Source: Halorubrum alkaliphilum
GTDB taxonomy: Archaea; Halobacteriota; Halobacteria; Halobacteriales; Haloferacaceae
DNA: 64,000 bases
Assembly (NCBI RefSeq): GCF_017873815.1
Contig: NZ_JAGGKQ010000003.1
Location: 1 to 64,000 of the forward strand
Direction: 5' to 3'
Under the pieces are notes generated by a model. It searched no databases and was not told the DNA's origin. It saw nothing but the letters and a program-made list of their open reading frames with translations. This document shows, piece after piece, positions 33,496 to 41,969 of this stretch (positions are counted from its first letter, which is position 1; each line of letters starts with the position of its first letter). Position numbers and translations under genes: made by a program.

Positions 33496-34313
33496 TAGTA
33501 CTCCTCCGGATCGATCTCCAGAACCAGTGAGCCACCCTTGAACGCCCGGACGAGTCCGTCGGACTCGGAGAGGACGATGGCCGTCGCGTTCGTGTCACGG
33601 GTGATCGCCCCGCCGGCCATGTGGCGCGCGCCGAGCCCCTTCGGGATGTCGACGCCCTCGGCGGCGGGTTCGAGGTACCGGTACGCGGAGACGATCTTCC
33701 CGGAGTCGGAGACCACGAACGCGCCGTCAAGCCGTGAGAACTCCTTGAGCATGACGTTCACGATGGGGTCACCGACGTGAACGTGGGACTTCTCGAAGGG
33801 GTTGTACGACAGCGCACGCGATTTGTTCATCACCTTGCCGGCGTCGCCGACGACGAACAGCGCGCCGACCGGCTTCCCCTTCTGTCCCTTCTTCCCGAGC
33901 TCGATCGCAACCTCGAAGACGTTCCGAATGACGCCGGGGTCGGCGCGGGAGTCGACGAACAGGTCGTAGATGCCGGAGTTCGCCGTCTCGTCGACGGTGA
34001 CGCGAATGATCGCGTCCGACTCTCCCTCGAAGACGGAGGCGATACAGACGACCTCGTCGCCCTCGGAGACGAGCGACGCGTCCATCGCCCCCTCGATCCC
34101 GAACCGGATCCGATCCCGGACGTTCCGGAACGGAAGCGGCAGCTCGACGAACGACTCCGCGCCGACATCGTCGTCGGGGGCGGCGACGATCACGTCGGTG
34201 TCGCCGGTGTCGCCGTCGATGAACCGGTCGTGGAACGAGGCGGTCGGCGAGAACAGGATCACCGCGTCGGCGTCCTCGACGAGGTCGGCCAAGTGGTCAG
34301 TGAGTGACGCCAT
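33495..34313 (-). CDS. dacZ: diadenylate cyclase (c-di-AMP synthase)
   Basis: A 272-residue protein ending in a DisA_N/DAC domain. Catalytic motifs are LDGAFVVSDSG (Asp196-Gly197-Ala198) and GARHMAGGAIT (Arg230-His231), the archaeal form of the bacterial RHRAA. Residues 1-120 form the PK-like N-terminal domain found in archaeal DacZ. It makes cyclic di-AMP from two ATP; in Haloferax volcanii DacZ is essential and c-di-AMP level matters for osmotic balance. The coupled MscS gene and the phosphoesterase gene downstream fit that role. Confidence 0.93.
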   Translation of the reverse strand: MASLTDHLADLVEDADAVILFSPTASFHDRFIDGDTGDTDVIVAAPDDDVGAESFVELPLPFRNVRDRIRFGIEGAMDASLVSEGDEVVCIASVFEGESDAIIRVTVDETANSGIYDLFVDSRADPGVIRNVFEVAIELGKKGQKGKPVGALFVVGDAGKVMNKSRALSYNPFEKSHVHVGDPIVNVMLKEFSRLDGAFVVSDSGKIVSAYRYLEPAAEGVDIPKGLGARHMAGGAITRDTNATAIVLSESDGLVRAFKGGSLVLEIDPEEY

Positions 34314-34432
34314 TGACTCAAAACGACTCCCGCTCGACGTATAATCGTTGTGACGTGTCGTACGCGCGTCTGACGACCGTCCAGCCGAACGAGGCCGGTC
34401 GCGGTCCGTTCGTGGTCCGGTCGCGGTTCGCT

Positions 34433-34441
34433 TTTATATAT
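34433..34441 (+). promoter_or_regulatory. TATA box of aldo/keto reductase gene
   Basis: TTTATATAT about 23-31 bases before the ATG at 34464, consistent with a leaderless transcript. Confidence 0.7.
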
Positions 34442-34463
34442 CACGCCCGTCGATCGAAGCGAG

Positions 34464-35582
34464 ATGGCGACCCGAGACGCGCTGTGGGCGTATCGCGACC
34501 GGTTTGGCGACGCGTTCGGACGGACCTACTTCCGGCGGTTCGGGCCGGGCGTCGCCGCCAGCGTCGGCCTCGGGACGTACTTCGGGGAGCCGACCGACCG
34601 CGTCGACGAGGCGTATCGGCGGGTCGTCCGCCTCGCGATCGAGTCCGGTGTGAACCACGTCGACACCGCCGTGAACTATCGGTGTGGTCGATCCGAGCGG
34701 GCCGTCGGCGAGGCCGTCCGCGAGACGGTCCGCGAGACGGCGGTCGACCGCGAGGCGGTCGTCGTCGCCACGAAAGGCGGGTTCCTCCCGTTCAACGGCG
34801 AGCGGCCGGACGATCCGTCCCGATACGTCCGCGAGCGGTTCGTGGAGTCGGGGATCGTCGACCCCGCGGACCTCGCCGGCGGCCACTGTCTCGCGCCCGA
34901 CTATCTGGCGTGGTCGCTTGACCGCTCGTTGGATCGTCTGGGACTCGACACCGTCGACTGTTACTACGTCCACAACCCCGAGGCCCAACTCGCCACACGC
35001 TCCCGATCCGACGTGTACGAGGCGCTTGAGGCCGCATTCGAACGTCTGGAGCGTCGGCGCGCCGCCGGCGACATCGGACAGTACGGCGTCGCGACGTGGC
35101 GGGCGTTTCGGGTGCCCGAGGGTCACGACGCGTACCTCTCGCTCGGGGAGGTGCTCGCGCGCGCCGAGGCCGCGGGGCGGTCGGTCGGCCCCGACGACGA
35201 CCACGGGTTCGCGGCGGTCCAACTCCCGTTTACTATCCGGATGGCGGACGCGTTCACGCGAACGAACCAGCGACCGCCCGACGATCCCGACGGCGACCCG
35301 GTGTCGACCTTGGAGTTCGCCCACGAGGCGGGACTCTCGGTCGTCACGAGCGCGAGCATCGGTCAGGGGGAGTTGGCGAACGAGAACGCGATCCCGGAGG
35401 CGGTCGACGAGCAGCTCGCGGGCGACACCCCGGCCCAGCGCGCGCTCAACTTCGCGCGTAGCGCGCCGGCGGTGACCTGCTCGCTCGTCGGGACGACGGA
35501 CCCCGAACACCTCCGGGAGAACGTCGCCGCGGGCACGTTCGACCCCCTCGGCGCGTCCGCGTTCGACGCGGTGTTCGAGTGA
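34464..35582 (+). CDS. aldo/keto reductase
   Basis: A 372-residue member of the AKR superfamily. The TIM-barrel catalytic tetrad is visible: Asp and Tyr in NHVDTAVNYRCGRSE, Lys in VVVATKGGF and His in DCYYVHNPE. The NADP-binding region near SLVGTTDPEHLRENVAA is typical. The N-terminus has a short extension (MATRDALWAYRDRFGDAF) before GLGTYFGEPTD. Substrate unknown; it is longer than standard AKRs by about forty residues. Confidence 0.9.
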   Translation: MATRDALWAYRDRFGDAFGRTYFRRFGPGVAASVGLGTYFGEPTDRVDEAYRRVVRLAIESGVNHVDTAVNYRCGRSERAVGEAVRETVRETAVDREAVVVATKGGFLPFNGERPDDPSRYVRERFVESGIVDPADLAGGHCLAPDYLAWSLDRSLDRLGLDTVDCYYVHNPEAQLATRSRSDVYEALEAAFERLERRRAAGDIGQYGVATWRAFRVPEGHDAYLSLGEVLARAEAAGRSVGPDDDHGFAAVQLPFTIRMADAFTRTNQRPPDDPDGDPVSTLEFAHEAGLSVVTSASIGQGELANENAIPEAVDEQLAGDTPAQRALNFARSAPAVTCSLVGTTDPEHLRENVAAGTFDPLGASAFDAVFE

Positions 35583-35651
35583 CCGCGACGTGTGTCGCGA
35601 TGACTCCGGTCGCGACTCGGAACGGTCGGATCGTATATAACAGACGCTCGC

Positions 35652-35822
35652 CTACCGCAGTTCCTTAAACCGGGCATCACACTCCGGACAGAGCCGCACG
35701 GCGAACACCTCGTCCGGGTCGTTCTTCTTTTTAAGTACCTTGTCGCACTCCGCGCAGTTCAGCCGCTCGTAGGTGTCCTTGAACAGGTCACCGTCCCGTA
35801 GCGCCTTGCGCGTCGATTTCAT
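35652..35822 (-). CDS. HVO_0758-like zinc-finger microprotein
   Basis: A 56-residue protein: MKSTRKALRDGDLFKDTYER, then LNCAECDKVLKKKNDPDEV and VRLCPECDARFKELR, i.e. two CxxC knuckles (C-A-E-C and C-P-E-C) that should form one zinc ribbon. It matches the small haloarchaeal zinc-finger proteins of the HVO_0758 type, characterised only as stress- and growth-relevant microproteins. The ATG at 35822 follows a TATA box by 25 bases, so the mRNA is leaderless; an apparent longer frame starting at 35963 runs across that promoter and is rejected. Confidence 0.85.
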   Translation of the reverse strand: MKSTRKALRDGDLFKDTYERLNCAECDKVLKKKNDPDEVFAVRLCPECDARFKELR

Positions 35823-35845
35823 ACAGCAGTCTTCGGCAGCGGCGG

Positions 35846-35854
35846 GTATAAAAA
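35846..35854 (-). promoter_or_regulatory. TATA box of zinc-finger microprotein gene
   Basis: TTTTTATAC on the minus strand, centred 28 bases before the ATG at 35822. Confidence 0.65.
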
Positions 35855-35956
35855 CCTCGTACGACGCTCGTCGGACTCCGGAGTCATCTCCACGTCGTCC
35901 GTCACCGACCACGCCGGATTCGCAACACTTGTGGCCGTCCGCGGGGAACCGCGAGC

Positions 35957-37129
35957 GTGTCACGGACCCGGCTGTTCGGCTCGCTGTGTGGGCTGGTGTT
36001 CCTCGTCAACTTCGCGCGGGTCGTGTTCGCACCCCTCGTCGGCGAGTTCATCGACGAGTTCACCATCCGGGAGGGGACGGCGGGGCTGATAGTCACGCTC
36101 GCGTGGCTCGGCTCTGCCTCACCACGGATCCCGACCGGCTGGGCGCTCACCCGGTTCTCGCGGGTTGCCGTCGTCGTCGCCTCCGGCGTGACGCTTACGC
36201 TCGGCGCGCTCGGGGTCGCCCTCGCGCCGGGCGTTCCGACGCTGATGGTCGCCGCGTTCGTGGTCGGCAGCGCCTCCGGCGTCTACTTTGTTGCCGCCAA
36301 CCCGTTCGTCTCCGAGCTGTTCCCGGACCGCGTCGGCCGAGTGATGGGCGTTCACGGGATGGCGAGCCAGCTCGCCGCGGTCGCGGCCGCACCCGTCGTC
36401 ACGGTCACGCTGTGGTACGACTGGCGGTACGCCTTCTACGGGCTCGCGCTCGCGGCCGCGCTCACGACGGTCCTCTTCGTCGCGCTCGCCGGGCGAACCG
36501 ACCTCCCCGAGGCCGGCACGAGCGACACCGATTTCGTCGCCGGCGCGCGCTCGGAGTGGAAGCTGATCACTGCGGGCGTCGTCCTCCTCGGACTGACGAG
36601 TTTCGTCTGGCAGGGGCTGTTCAACTTCTACGAACTGTACATGATCGACAAGGGGCTCGACCCGGCGACCGCTCGTAACCTGCTCACCGTCATCTTCGCG
36701 GCGGGAGTCCCGGCGTTTCTCGTCTCCGGCGATCTGGCCGACCGGCTCCCCCACGTGCCGTACATCCTCGGGATCGTGACGACGTTCGTCGGCAGCGTCG
36801 TCCTCGCGGTGTACGCCTCGGGGCTCGTCGCGGTCGTCCTCGCCAGCCTCCTCGTCGGCTTCACGATCCACATGCTGTTTCCGGCGGGCGACACCTACCT
36901 GCTCGACTCGCTGCCCGACGGGACCCGCGCGTCGGCGTACGCCGTCTTCTCCGCGGGGATGATGACGACGCAGGCGGCCGGCTCGTGGGTCGTCGGCGAG
37001 GCGATCGAGGCTGGCTTCGCGTACGACGCCGTCTTCCTGTCGCTTGCGGGCGGTCTCGGCGCGCTCGTGGTCGTCTACGCCGCCTTGAACGCGCTCGGAC
37101 GCGTTCCGGGCGGAGCGGCACACCCCTGA
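35957..37129 (+). CDS. MFS transporter
   Basis: A 390-residue twelve-helix major facilitator. Early motifs include LFGSLCGLVFLVNFARVVFAPLVGEFIDEF and, in the helix 2-3 loop, WLGSASPRIPTGWALTRFSR, a diverged form of the G-x-L-a-D-r-x-G-r motif; PFVSELFPDRVGRVMGVHGMASQLAAVAAAP resembles the motif-C type region of drug and oxalate/formate-like carriers. Substrate not predictable. It starts with GTG at 35957; no good ATG lies nearby. Confidence 0.85.
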   Translation: MSRTRLFGSLCGLVFLVNFARVVFAPLVGEFIDEFTIREGTAGLIVTLAWLGSASPRIPTGWALTRFSRVAVVVASGVTLTLGALGVALAPGVPTLMVAAFVVGSASGVYFVAANPFVSELFPDRVGRVMGVHGMASQLAAVAAAPVVTVTLWYDWRYAFYGLALAAALTTVLFVALAGRTDLPEAGTSDTDFVAGARSEWKLITAGVVLLGLTSFVWQGLFNFYELYMIDKGLDPATARNLLTVIFAAGVPAFLVSGDLADRLPHVPYILGIVTTFVGSVVLAVYASGLVAVVLASLLVGFTIHMLFPAGDTYLLDSLPDGTRASAYAVFSAGMMTTQAAGSWVVGEAIEAGFAYDAVFLSLAGGLGALVVVYAALNALGRVPGGAAHP

Positions 37130-37196
37130 CCAGCTTCGGGCCCTCGGCCACGGGTCGTCTCCACCCGGAGGCCGACGCGACCCCCGGTATCGTGCG

Positions 37197-37205
37197 TATT
37201 TAGGG
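37197..37205 (+). promoter_or_regulatory. TATA-like element of the glycosyltransferase gene
   Basis: GTATTTAGG, 24-32 bases before the ATG at 37229. Confidence 0.5.
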
Positions 37206-37228
37206 GCTCGTCCACCTGTGATCGGGTG

Positions 37229-38374
37229 ATGGAGTACGTACAGGAGCGCGTGACGACGCTTCACGCGCTGACGGACCACCGGCCCTCCGCGCCGACCGGC
37301 CGTACGGCGGTCGTGGTGCCGATGACCGAACGCGAGTACGGCACCCTCGCGGCCGAGAACGTCCTCACCGCCCTCGAAACCGTCGACCCGGCGCGGGTGA
37401 TCGTCCCGCTCCGCGCCACCCCCGACCGCGCCGGCCCCTTCGCGGACTGGCTCGACGGGTTCGATCTCGACGTGGAGACGCTGTGGTGTGACGGCCCGCA
37501 GCTCTCCGCGCTGCTCGGGGACCGCGGCGTCAACGGGAGTCGCGGGAAGGGTCGGGACGTGTGGCTCGCGCTCGGGCGGGCGCTGGACGAGGAGTTCGTT
37601 GTCGTTCACGACGCCGATACGAAGACGTACTCGCCCGCGTTCGTGAATCGGCTGCTGTTCCCGATCGCCCACGGCCACGAGTTCTCGAAGGGGTACTACG
37701 CTCGCGTCGAGGACGGCGCACTGTACGGGCGGCTGTTCCGGCTGTTCTTCCGCCCGCTCGTCCGTGCGATCGACGACGCGCACGACGCGGCGGTACTGGA
37801 GTACCTGAACGCGTTCCGGTACGCGCTCGCGGGCGAGTTCGCGGCGACGACCGACCTCGTCGCGAAGCTCCGCGTCCAGCGCGGTTGGGGACTGGAGGTC
37901 GGCACGCTCGGCGAGGCGTTCGCCCACGCCGGCTTCGAGGGGAGCGCACAGGTCGATCTCGGTCGATACGAACACGACCACCGCTCCGTGGAGGGCCCGA
38001 CGGGGCTCGCGGACATGAGCCGCGCGGTGAGCGCGGCGACCCTCCGAGCGGTGGCCGACGCCGGCGTCGACGTTGACTACGACACGCTCCCCGCCCGCTA
38101 CAGAGAGGTCGCCGACCGAATGACCCGGCAGTACGCGACCGACGCGGCGTTCAACGGGCTCGACTACGATCGCCCCGCCGAGCGCGACCAGATCGCGACC
38201 TACGCGGAGGCCATCGCGGAGCCGGGCCCCGACACCCGGTTACCGGCGTGGAACGACGCGCCGCTCACGCCCGAGGAGGTCGCTGACGCGGCCCGTGCGG
38301 ATCTGGACGCCGTCTCGGAGGGGAGAGAGACGGACGGGGCCGCCGCCGACCCGGTCGAGGGAGACGACGCATGA
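37229..38374 (+). CDS. GT81-like glycosyltransferase (glucosyl-3-phosphoglycerate synthase type)
   Basis: About 381 residues. A GT-A fold sugar transferase: VVVPMTEREYGTL near the start, RGKGRDVWLALGRALD, the metal site VVVHDADTKTY (Asp128-Ala-Asp130), FSKGYYARVEDGALYGRLFRLFFRPLVRA and GWGLEVGTLGEAF. This order is that of GpgS (GT81), which makes glucosyl-3-phosphoglycerate, precursor of the solute glucosylglycerate. Assignment to this substrate is inference: no phosphatase partner is next to it. A GTG at 37226 adds one residue. It overlaps the downstream gene by four bases (ATGA at 38371). Confidence 0.8.
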   Translation: MEYVQERVTTLHALTDHRPSAPTGRTAVVVPMTEREYGTLAAENVLTALETVDPARVIVPLRATPDRAGPFADWLDGFDLDVETLWCDGPQLSALLGDRGVNGSRGKGRDVWLALGRALDEEFVVVHDADTKTYSPAFVNRLLFPIAHGHEFSKGYYARVEDGALYGRLFRLFFRPLVRAIDDAHDAAVLEYLNAFRYALAGEFAATTDLVAKLRVQRGWGLEVGTLGEAFAHAGFEGSAQVDLGRYEHDHRSVEGPTGLADMSRAVSAATLRAVADAGVDVDYDTLPARYREVADRMTRQYATDAAFNGLDYDRPAERDQIATYAEAIAEPGPDTRLPAWNDAPLTPEEVADAARADLDAVSEGRETDGAAADPVEGDDA

Positions 38375-38988
38375 CTGACGAAGGGGAGGACGGCCCCAGC
38401 GTCGCAGCCCGCGACGACCTCGCCGGCGTGGTCGACCTGTTCGGCTCGCTCACCCGGGCGGAGCTGTCCCGGGCGCTCTCGGAGCTGGCTTTTAAACAAC
38501 GAACCGAGATCGACGAGGACGCCATCGCGGCGGCGATAGACCTCGCGGTCGCGGAGTACGCGATCGTTCCAGCCCCGGAAGCGGCGGTGTCGGCGGCGGA
38601 CAGCGCGGGCGGCGGTGACTGCGCGGACGGCGCGGGCGGCGGTGACTGCGCGGACGGCGCGGGCGGCGGTGACTGCGCGGACGGCGCAGGTGACGATCCG
38701 GACGCCGAGCCGACCTTCCTCGCGGTTGGCCCGGCCGCGTTCCCGTCCCTTCCGGCTGGGGCCGAGGACCTACCACACATCCTCGACGTGCCGGATCGGG
38801 CGGTCGACCGGGAGGCCCTGTCGAGCGCGGTGCTCGATCGGCTCTCCGACGACGCGGTCGCCGCCATCGAGTCGGGTGACGCGGATCGCCTCGCGGTTCT
38901 CGCGGACGTGACCTACGATATCGAGGCGTGGGCCCCCGTCGACGCGGGGCCGATCCGAGAGCGAATTGTCGCCGAACTCGACGAGTAG
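38371..38988 (+). CDS. unknown acidic protein with Cys-containing tandem repeats
   Basis: A 205-residue protein I cannot assign to a characterised family; the layout resembles small haloarchaeal proteins encoded after glycosyltransferases (DUF7109-type). The N-terminal 60 residues are helical (VVDLFGSLTRAELSRALSELAFKQ), the C-terminal 80 are helical as well (AVDREALSSAVLDRLSDDAVAAIESGDADRLAVLADVTYDIEAW), and between them three identical nine-residue units AGGGDCADG (38604-38684) bring one Cys each. The ATGA overlap with the glycosyltransferase shows translational coupling. The repeat may be a flexible linker. Confidence 0.7.
   Translation: MTDEGEDGPSVAARDDLAGVVDLFGSLTRAELSRALSELAFKQRTEIDEDAIAAAIDLAVAEYAIVPAPEAAVSAADSAGGGDCADGAGGGDCADGAGGGDCADGAGDDPDAEPTFLAVGPAAFPSLPAGAEDLPHILDVPDRAVDREALSSAVLDRLSDDAVAAIESGDADRLAVLADVTYDIEAWAPVDAGPIRERIVAELDE
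38604..38684 (+). repeat. 27-bp tandem repeat, three perfect copies
   Basis: GCG-GGC-GGC-GGT-GAC-TGC is the start of each unit; units begin at 38604, 38631 and 38658 and are identical, encoding AGGGDCADG. Perfect identity suggests recent expansion. Confidence 0.9.
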
Positions 38989-39090
38989 CAGGCATGAATC
39001 GCGACTGGATCGCCGTACTGAACGATGAGTGCGGATCGCGCTCGGGGTAGACGGGGTTACTGAATTGAACGACGGTGAGCCGCCGTTAGT

Positions 39091-40608
39091 TCATACGATC
39101 TCCACGCCCGTGATCTCGAACCGGGCTCCGCCCTCGCGCCCGTCGGTCACGGAGATCTCCCACTCGTGGGCCGCGACGATTTCAGAGACGATACTGAGTC
39201 CGAATCCGGTCCCGTCGGTCGTGGTCGTGTAGCCGGTCTCGAACACGCGTTCTCGCTCCGATTCCGGGATCCCCGGCCCGTCGTCCTCGACGTAGAAACC
39301 GCTCCCGCTTGGGAGTCTCCCGACCGCAACGGAGACCGAGTCGCCGCCGTGTTCGGCGGCGTTCCGGAACAGGTTCTCGAGGAGCTGTCGGAGTCGAGAC
39401 TCGTCGGCGGAGATCCGAAGCTCGTTGACGTCGACCTCGACCGTCGCGCCCGCCCGATCCGTCGTCATCCACGCGTCATTCACGAGATCCGAGAGATCGA
39501 CGGCAGTCAGTTCCTCGACCCGGACGCCGTCACGGGCCAACACGAGGAGATCCTCGATGAGCGTATCCATCCGCGAGAGCGAGCGACGTATCGGCGGAAG
39601 GTGGTCGCTGTCACACTCTCCCGAAAGCAGTTCAGATCGCCCCTTGGCCGTGTTCAGTGGGTTCCGGAGGTCGTGGCTCACCACGCTCGCGAACTCGTCG
39701 AGGCGGTCGCGCTCCCGTTCGATCTGCCGCTGTGCGTGCTGTCGCTCCAGTTCGTAGCTGACCCATCGAGTCAACAGCTCGACGAACGTCCGCTGCGTGT
39801 CGGTGAACGGCTCCTCGCGCGGCTCCGTGTCCGCGAAACACAGCGTTCCGTACAGCTCTCCGTCGACTTCGACCCGGCCGCCGATGTACGTCCCGAGCCC
39901 GAACCGATCGTGAGCCGGATCCCCGTCCCAGCCCTCCTCGACCGCGTTCGCGGCCGTCAGAAGCTGGTCCATCTCTATCGTTCGCCGGCAGTACGCCTCG
40001 TCGAGCGGGCAGCTCTCGCCGGCCTGTAGGTCCGGATGATCCGCTCGGGACCGCTCGACGTGCTGTGTTCCGTCGTCGATATGCGTGAGGAATCCATTCG
40101 GGAGGTCTAGGTACTCGCGACTCAGTTCGAGCAGCGCGTCGATCTTCTCCCCGAACGACAGCTCCCGGTCAGACGACACCGCGTACAGTCGTTGAATTGC
40201 ATGGAGGCTCTCCCGTCGCTGGCGCTCCAGCCGCCGTTCCTCCGTGATGTCGCGGAGGTAGACGGAGAGTCCACTGTCGGACGGAAACGCACGCACGTCG
40301 AACCACGTCCGCAGTGGCGGATAGTACTCGTCGAACGAGACGTCCTCTTGCGTCTCCATCGCGTCGTGATATCGTTCGTAGAACTCCGTGTCGACCGCGT
40401 CGGGGATCGAGTCCCAGAAGTGGAGTCCCTCGATGTCGTCTACAGAGTCGAGTACCTCGTCGGCCATCGCCGCACGGAGTATCTCCTGACCGCGGTCGTT
40501 TGCGTAAATAAGGCGCCACTCGGTGTCAACGGCAAAGAACCCATCTCCCATCCGGTTGAGGATGGTCTCAAAGTCATCCGAACCCAGTCCGGACGGAACG
40601 TCAGTCAT
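39091..40608 (-). CDS. PAS/GAF sensor histidine kinase
   Basis: About 505 residues without membrane segments. PAS domain at residues about 14-120 (ILNRMGDGFFAVDTEWRLIYANDRGQEILR), GAF domain at about 140-290 (SYELERQHAQRQIERERDRLDEF ends it), HisKA H-box VVSHDLRNPLNTAKGRSELLSGE, N-box LLENLFRNAAEHGGD, G1 VEDDGPGIPESERERVFETGYTTTTDGTGFGLSIVSEI. It is a paralogue of the kinase at 24284-26068 but its N-box to G1 distance is normal, with no palindrome array. The ATG at 40608 is favoured over 40638. Confidence 0.9.
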   Translation of the reverse strand: MTDVPSGLGSDDFETILNRMGDGFFAVDTEWRLIYANDRGQEILRAAMADEVLDSVDDIEGLHFWDSIPDAVDTEFYERYHDAMETQEDVSFDEYYPPLRTWFDVRAFPSDSGLSVYLRDITEERRLERQRRESLHAIQRLYAVSSDRELSFGEKIDALLELSREYLDLPNGFLTHIDDGTQHVERSRADHPDLQAGESCPLDEAYCRRTIEMDQLLTAANAVEEGWDGDPAHDRFGLGTYIGGRVEVDGELYGTLCFADTEPREEPFTDTQRTFVELLTRWVSYELERQHAQRQIERERDRLDEFASVVSHDLRNPLNTAKGRSELLSGECDSDHLPPIRRSLSRMDTLIEDLLVLARDGVRVEELTAVDLSDLVNDAWMTTDRAGATVEVDVNELRISADESRLRQLLENLFRNAAEHGGDSVSVAVGRLPSGSGFYVEDDGPGIPESERERVFETGYTTTTDGTGFGLSIVSEIVAAHEWEISVTDGREGGARFEITGVEIV

Positions 40609-40724
40609 CACCAAGCGTAGTACGGCAAGGTACTTCATCCCGGTGGATGACGTGAACCGCGAAGCGTCGGATTCAGGACACTCGGTCCGTCGTGTTTTTT
40701 ATGCTACCCTCATGACCGATCGGT

Positions 40725-41897
40725 ATGGCTGACCGTCAAACCGGAGTGTCCGCGCGGGAGCAACCGCCGGATGTCGGCGAACTGACGCCGCCGGACCGCA
40801 CCCTAATGGGCCCCGGCCCGAGCGACGTCCATCCGCGCGTGCTTCGCGCGATGAGCACCCCACTCGTCGGTCATCTCGACCCCTCGTTCGTCGAGATCAT
40901 GGACGAGGTACAGGAGCTGTTGCGATACACCTTCCGAACCGACAACCGATGGACGATCCCGGTGTCAGGCACCGGATCCGCGGCGATGGAGTCCGCCATC
41001 GGCAACCTCGTCGAACCCGGCGACACCGCCTTGGTCCCGACGAACGGCTACTTCGGCGGGCGGATGGCGTCGATGGCCGAGCGCGCCGGCGGCGACGTCG
41101 TCACCGTCGACGCACCGTGGGGCGAGCCCCTGGATCCGGTCGACGTGGAGCGCGCCTTCGACGAACACCAACCGGACGTGTTCGGGTTCGTCCACGCTGA
41201 GACGTCGACCGGGGTTCTCCAGCCGGACGTCCCCGAGTTGACCGGGATCGCACACGACCACGACGCGTACGTCATCGCCGACTCGGTCACCTCACTCGGC
41301 GGCGTGGAGTTCCGTGTCGACGAGTGGGACATCGACGCCGCCTACTCGGGCCCACAGAAGTGCCTCTCCTGTCCGCCCGGCGCGAGCCCCCTCACCCTCT
41401 CGGATCGGGCGATGGACAAGGTGCTCGACCGCGAGACCGATCCGCGGTCCTGGTACCTCGACCTCTCGCTTTTAGAGGGGTACTGGGGCGACGACCGCTC
41501 GTATCACCACACCGCCCCGATCACGAACGTGTACGCGCTCCGAGAAGCCCTTCGGCTCGTCGCAGAGGAGGGGATCGAGGAGCGCTGGGACAGACACCGA
41601 CGCGTCGCTGAGGACCTGAAAACCGGCGTTCGCGAACTTGGCCTCGAAATGAACGCCCCCGACGCGTACTGGCTCCCCAGTCTCAACGCGGTTCGCGTAC
41701 CGGAGGGCGTCGACGACAGCGCCGTCATCGACCACCTGCTCGCCGAGTACGACCTCGAGATCGCCTCCGGCCTCGGTGACCTCGCCGGCGACGTGTGGCG
41801 GATCGGCTGTATGGGCCACTCCGCACGCCCGAAAAACGTCGAGTACCTGCTCGCGGCCTTGGAGGACGCGCTGGCGACACAGGGGTTCGAAGGGTAG
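40725..41897 (+). CDS. class V aminotransferase (alanine-glyoxylate / serine-pyruvate type)
   Basis: A 390-residue PLP enzyme. LMGPGPSDVHPRVLRAMSTPLVGHLDPSF is the typical start of this group; VPVSGTGSAAMESA and FGFVHAETSTGVLQ follow; DAAYSGPQKCLSCPPGASPLTLS carries the PLP lysine in GPQK-C-L. It transfers amino groups from alanine or serine to glyoxylate or a similar acceptor, so glycine/serine metabolism is a likely role. An exact substrate cannot be told from the sequence. Confidence 0.93.
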   Translation: MADRQTGVSAREQPPDVGELTPPDRTLMGPGPSDVHPRVLRAMSTPLVGHLDPSFVEIMDEVQELLRYTFRTDNRWTIPVSGTGSAAMESAIGNLVEPGDTALVPTNGYFGGRMASMAERAGGDVVTVDAPWGEPLDPVDVERAFDEHQPDVFGFVHAETSTGVLQPDVPELTGIAHDHDAYVIADSVTSLGGVEFRVDEWDIDAAYSGPQKCLSCPPGASPLTLSDRAMDKVLDRETDPRSWYLDLSLLEGYWGDDRSYHHTAPITNVYALREALRLVAEEGIEERWDRHRRVAEDLKTGVRELGLEMNAPDAYWLPSLNAVRVPEGVDDSAVIDHLLAEYDLEIASGLGDLAGDVWRIGCMGHSARPKNVEYLLAALEDALATQGFEG

Positions 41898-41969
41898 CGA
41901 CGACGGATCAACGGCGGGTTCTCACAGGTCGTCTAGATCGGTACCGACTCGCTTCTCCCGACCGCTCGA

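Noticed and set aside
35823-35963. N-terminal extension of the zinc-finger protein
   Set aside because: It spans a TATA box 25 bases before the ATG at 35822, and the added residues lack conservation features.
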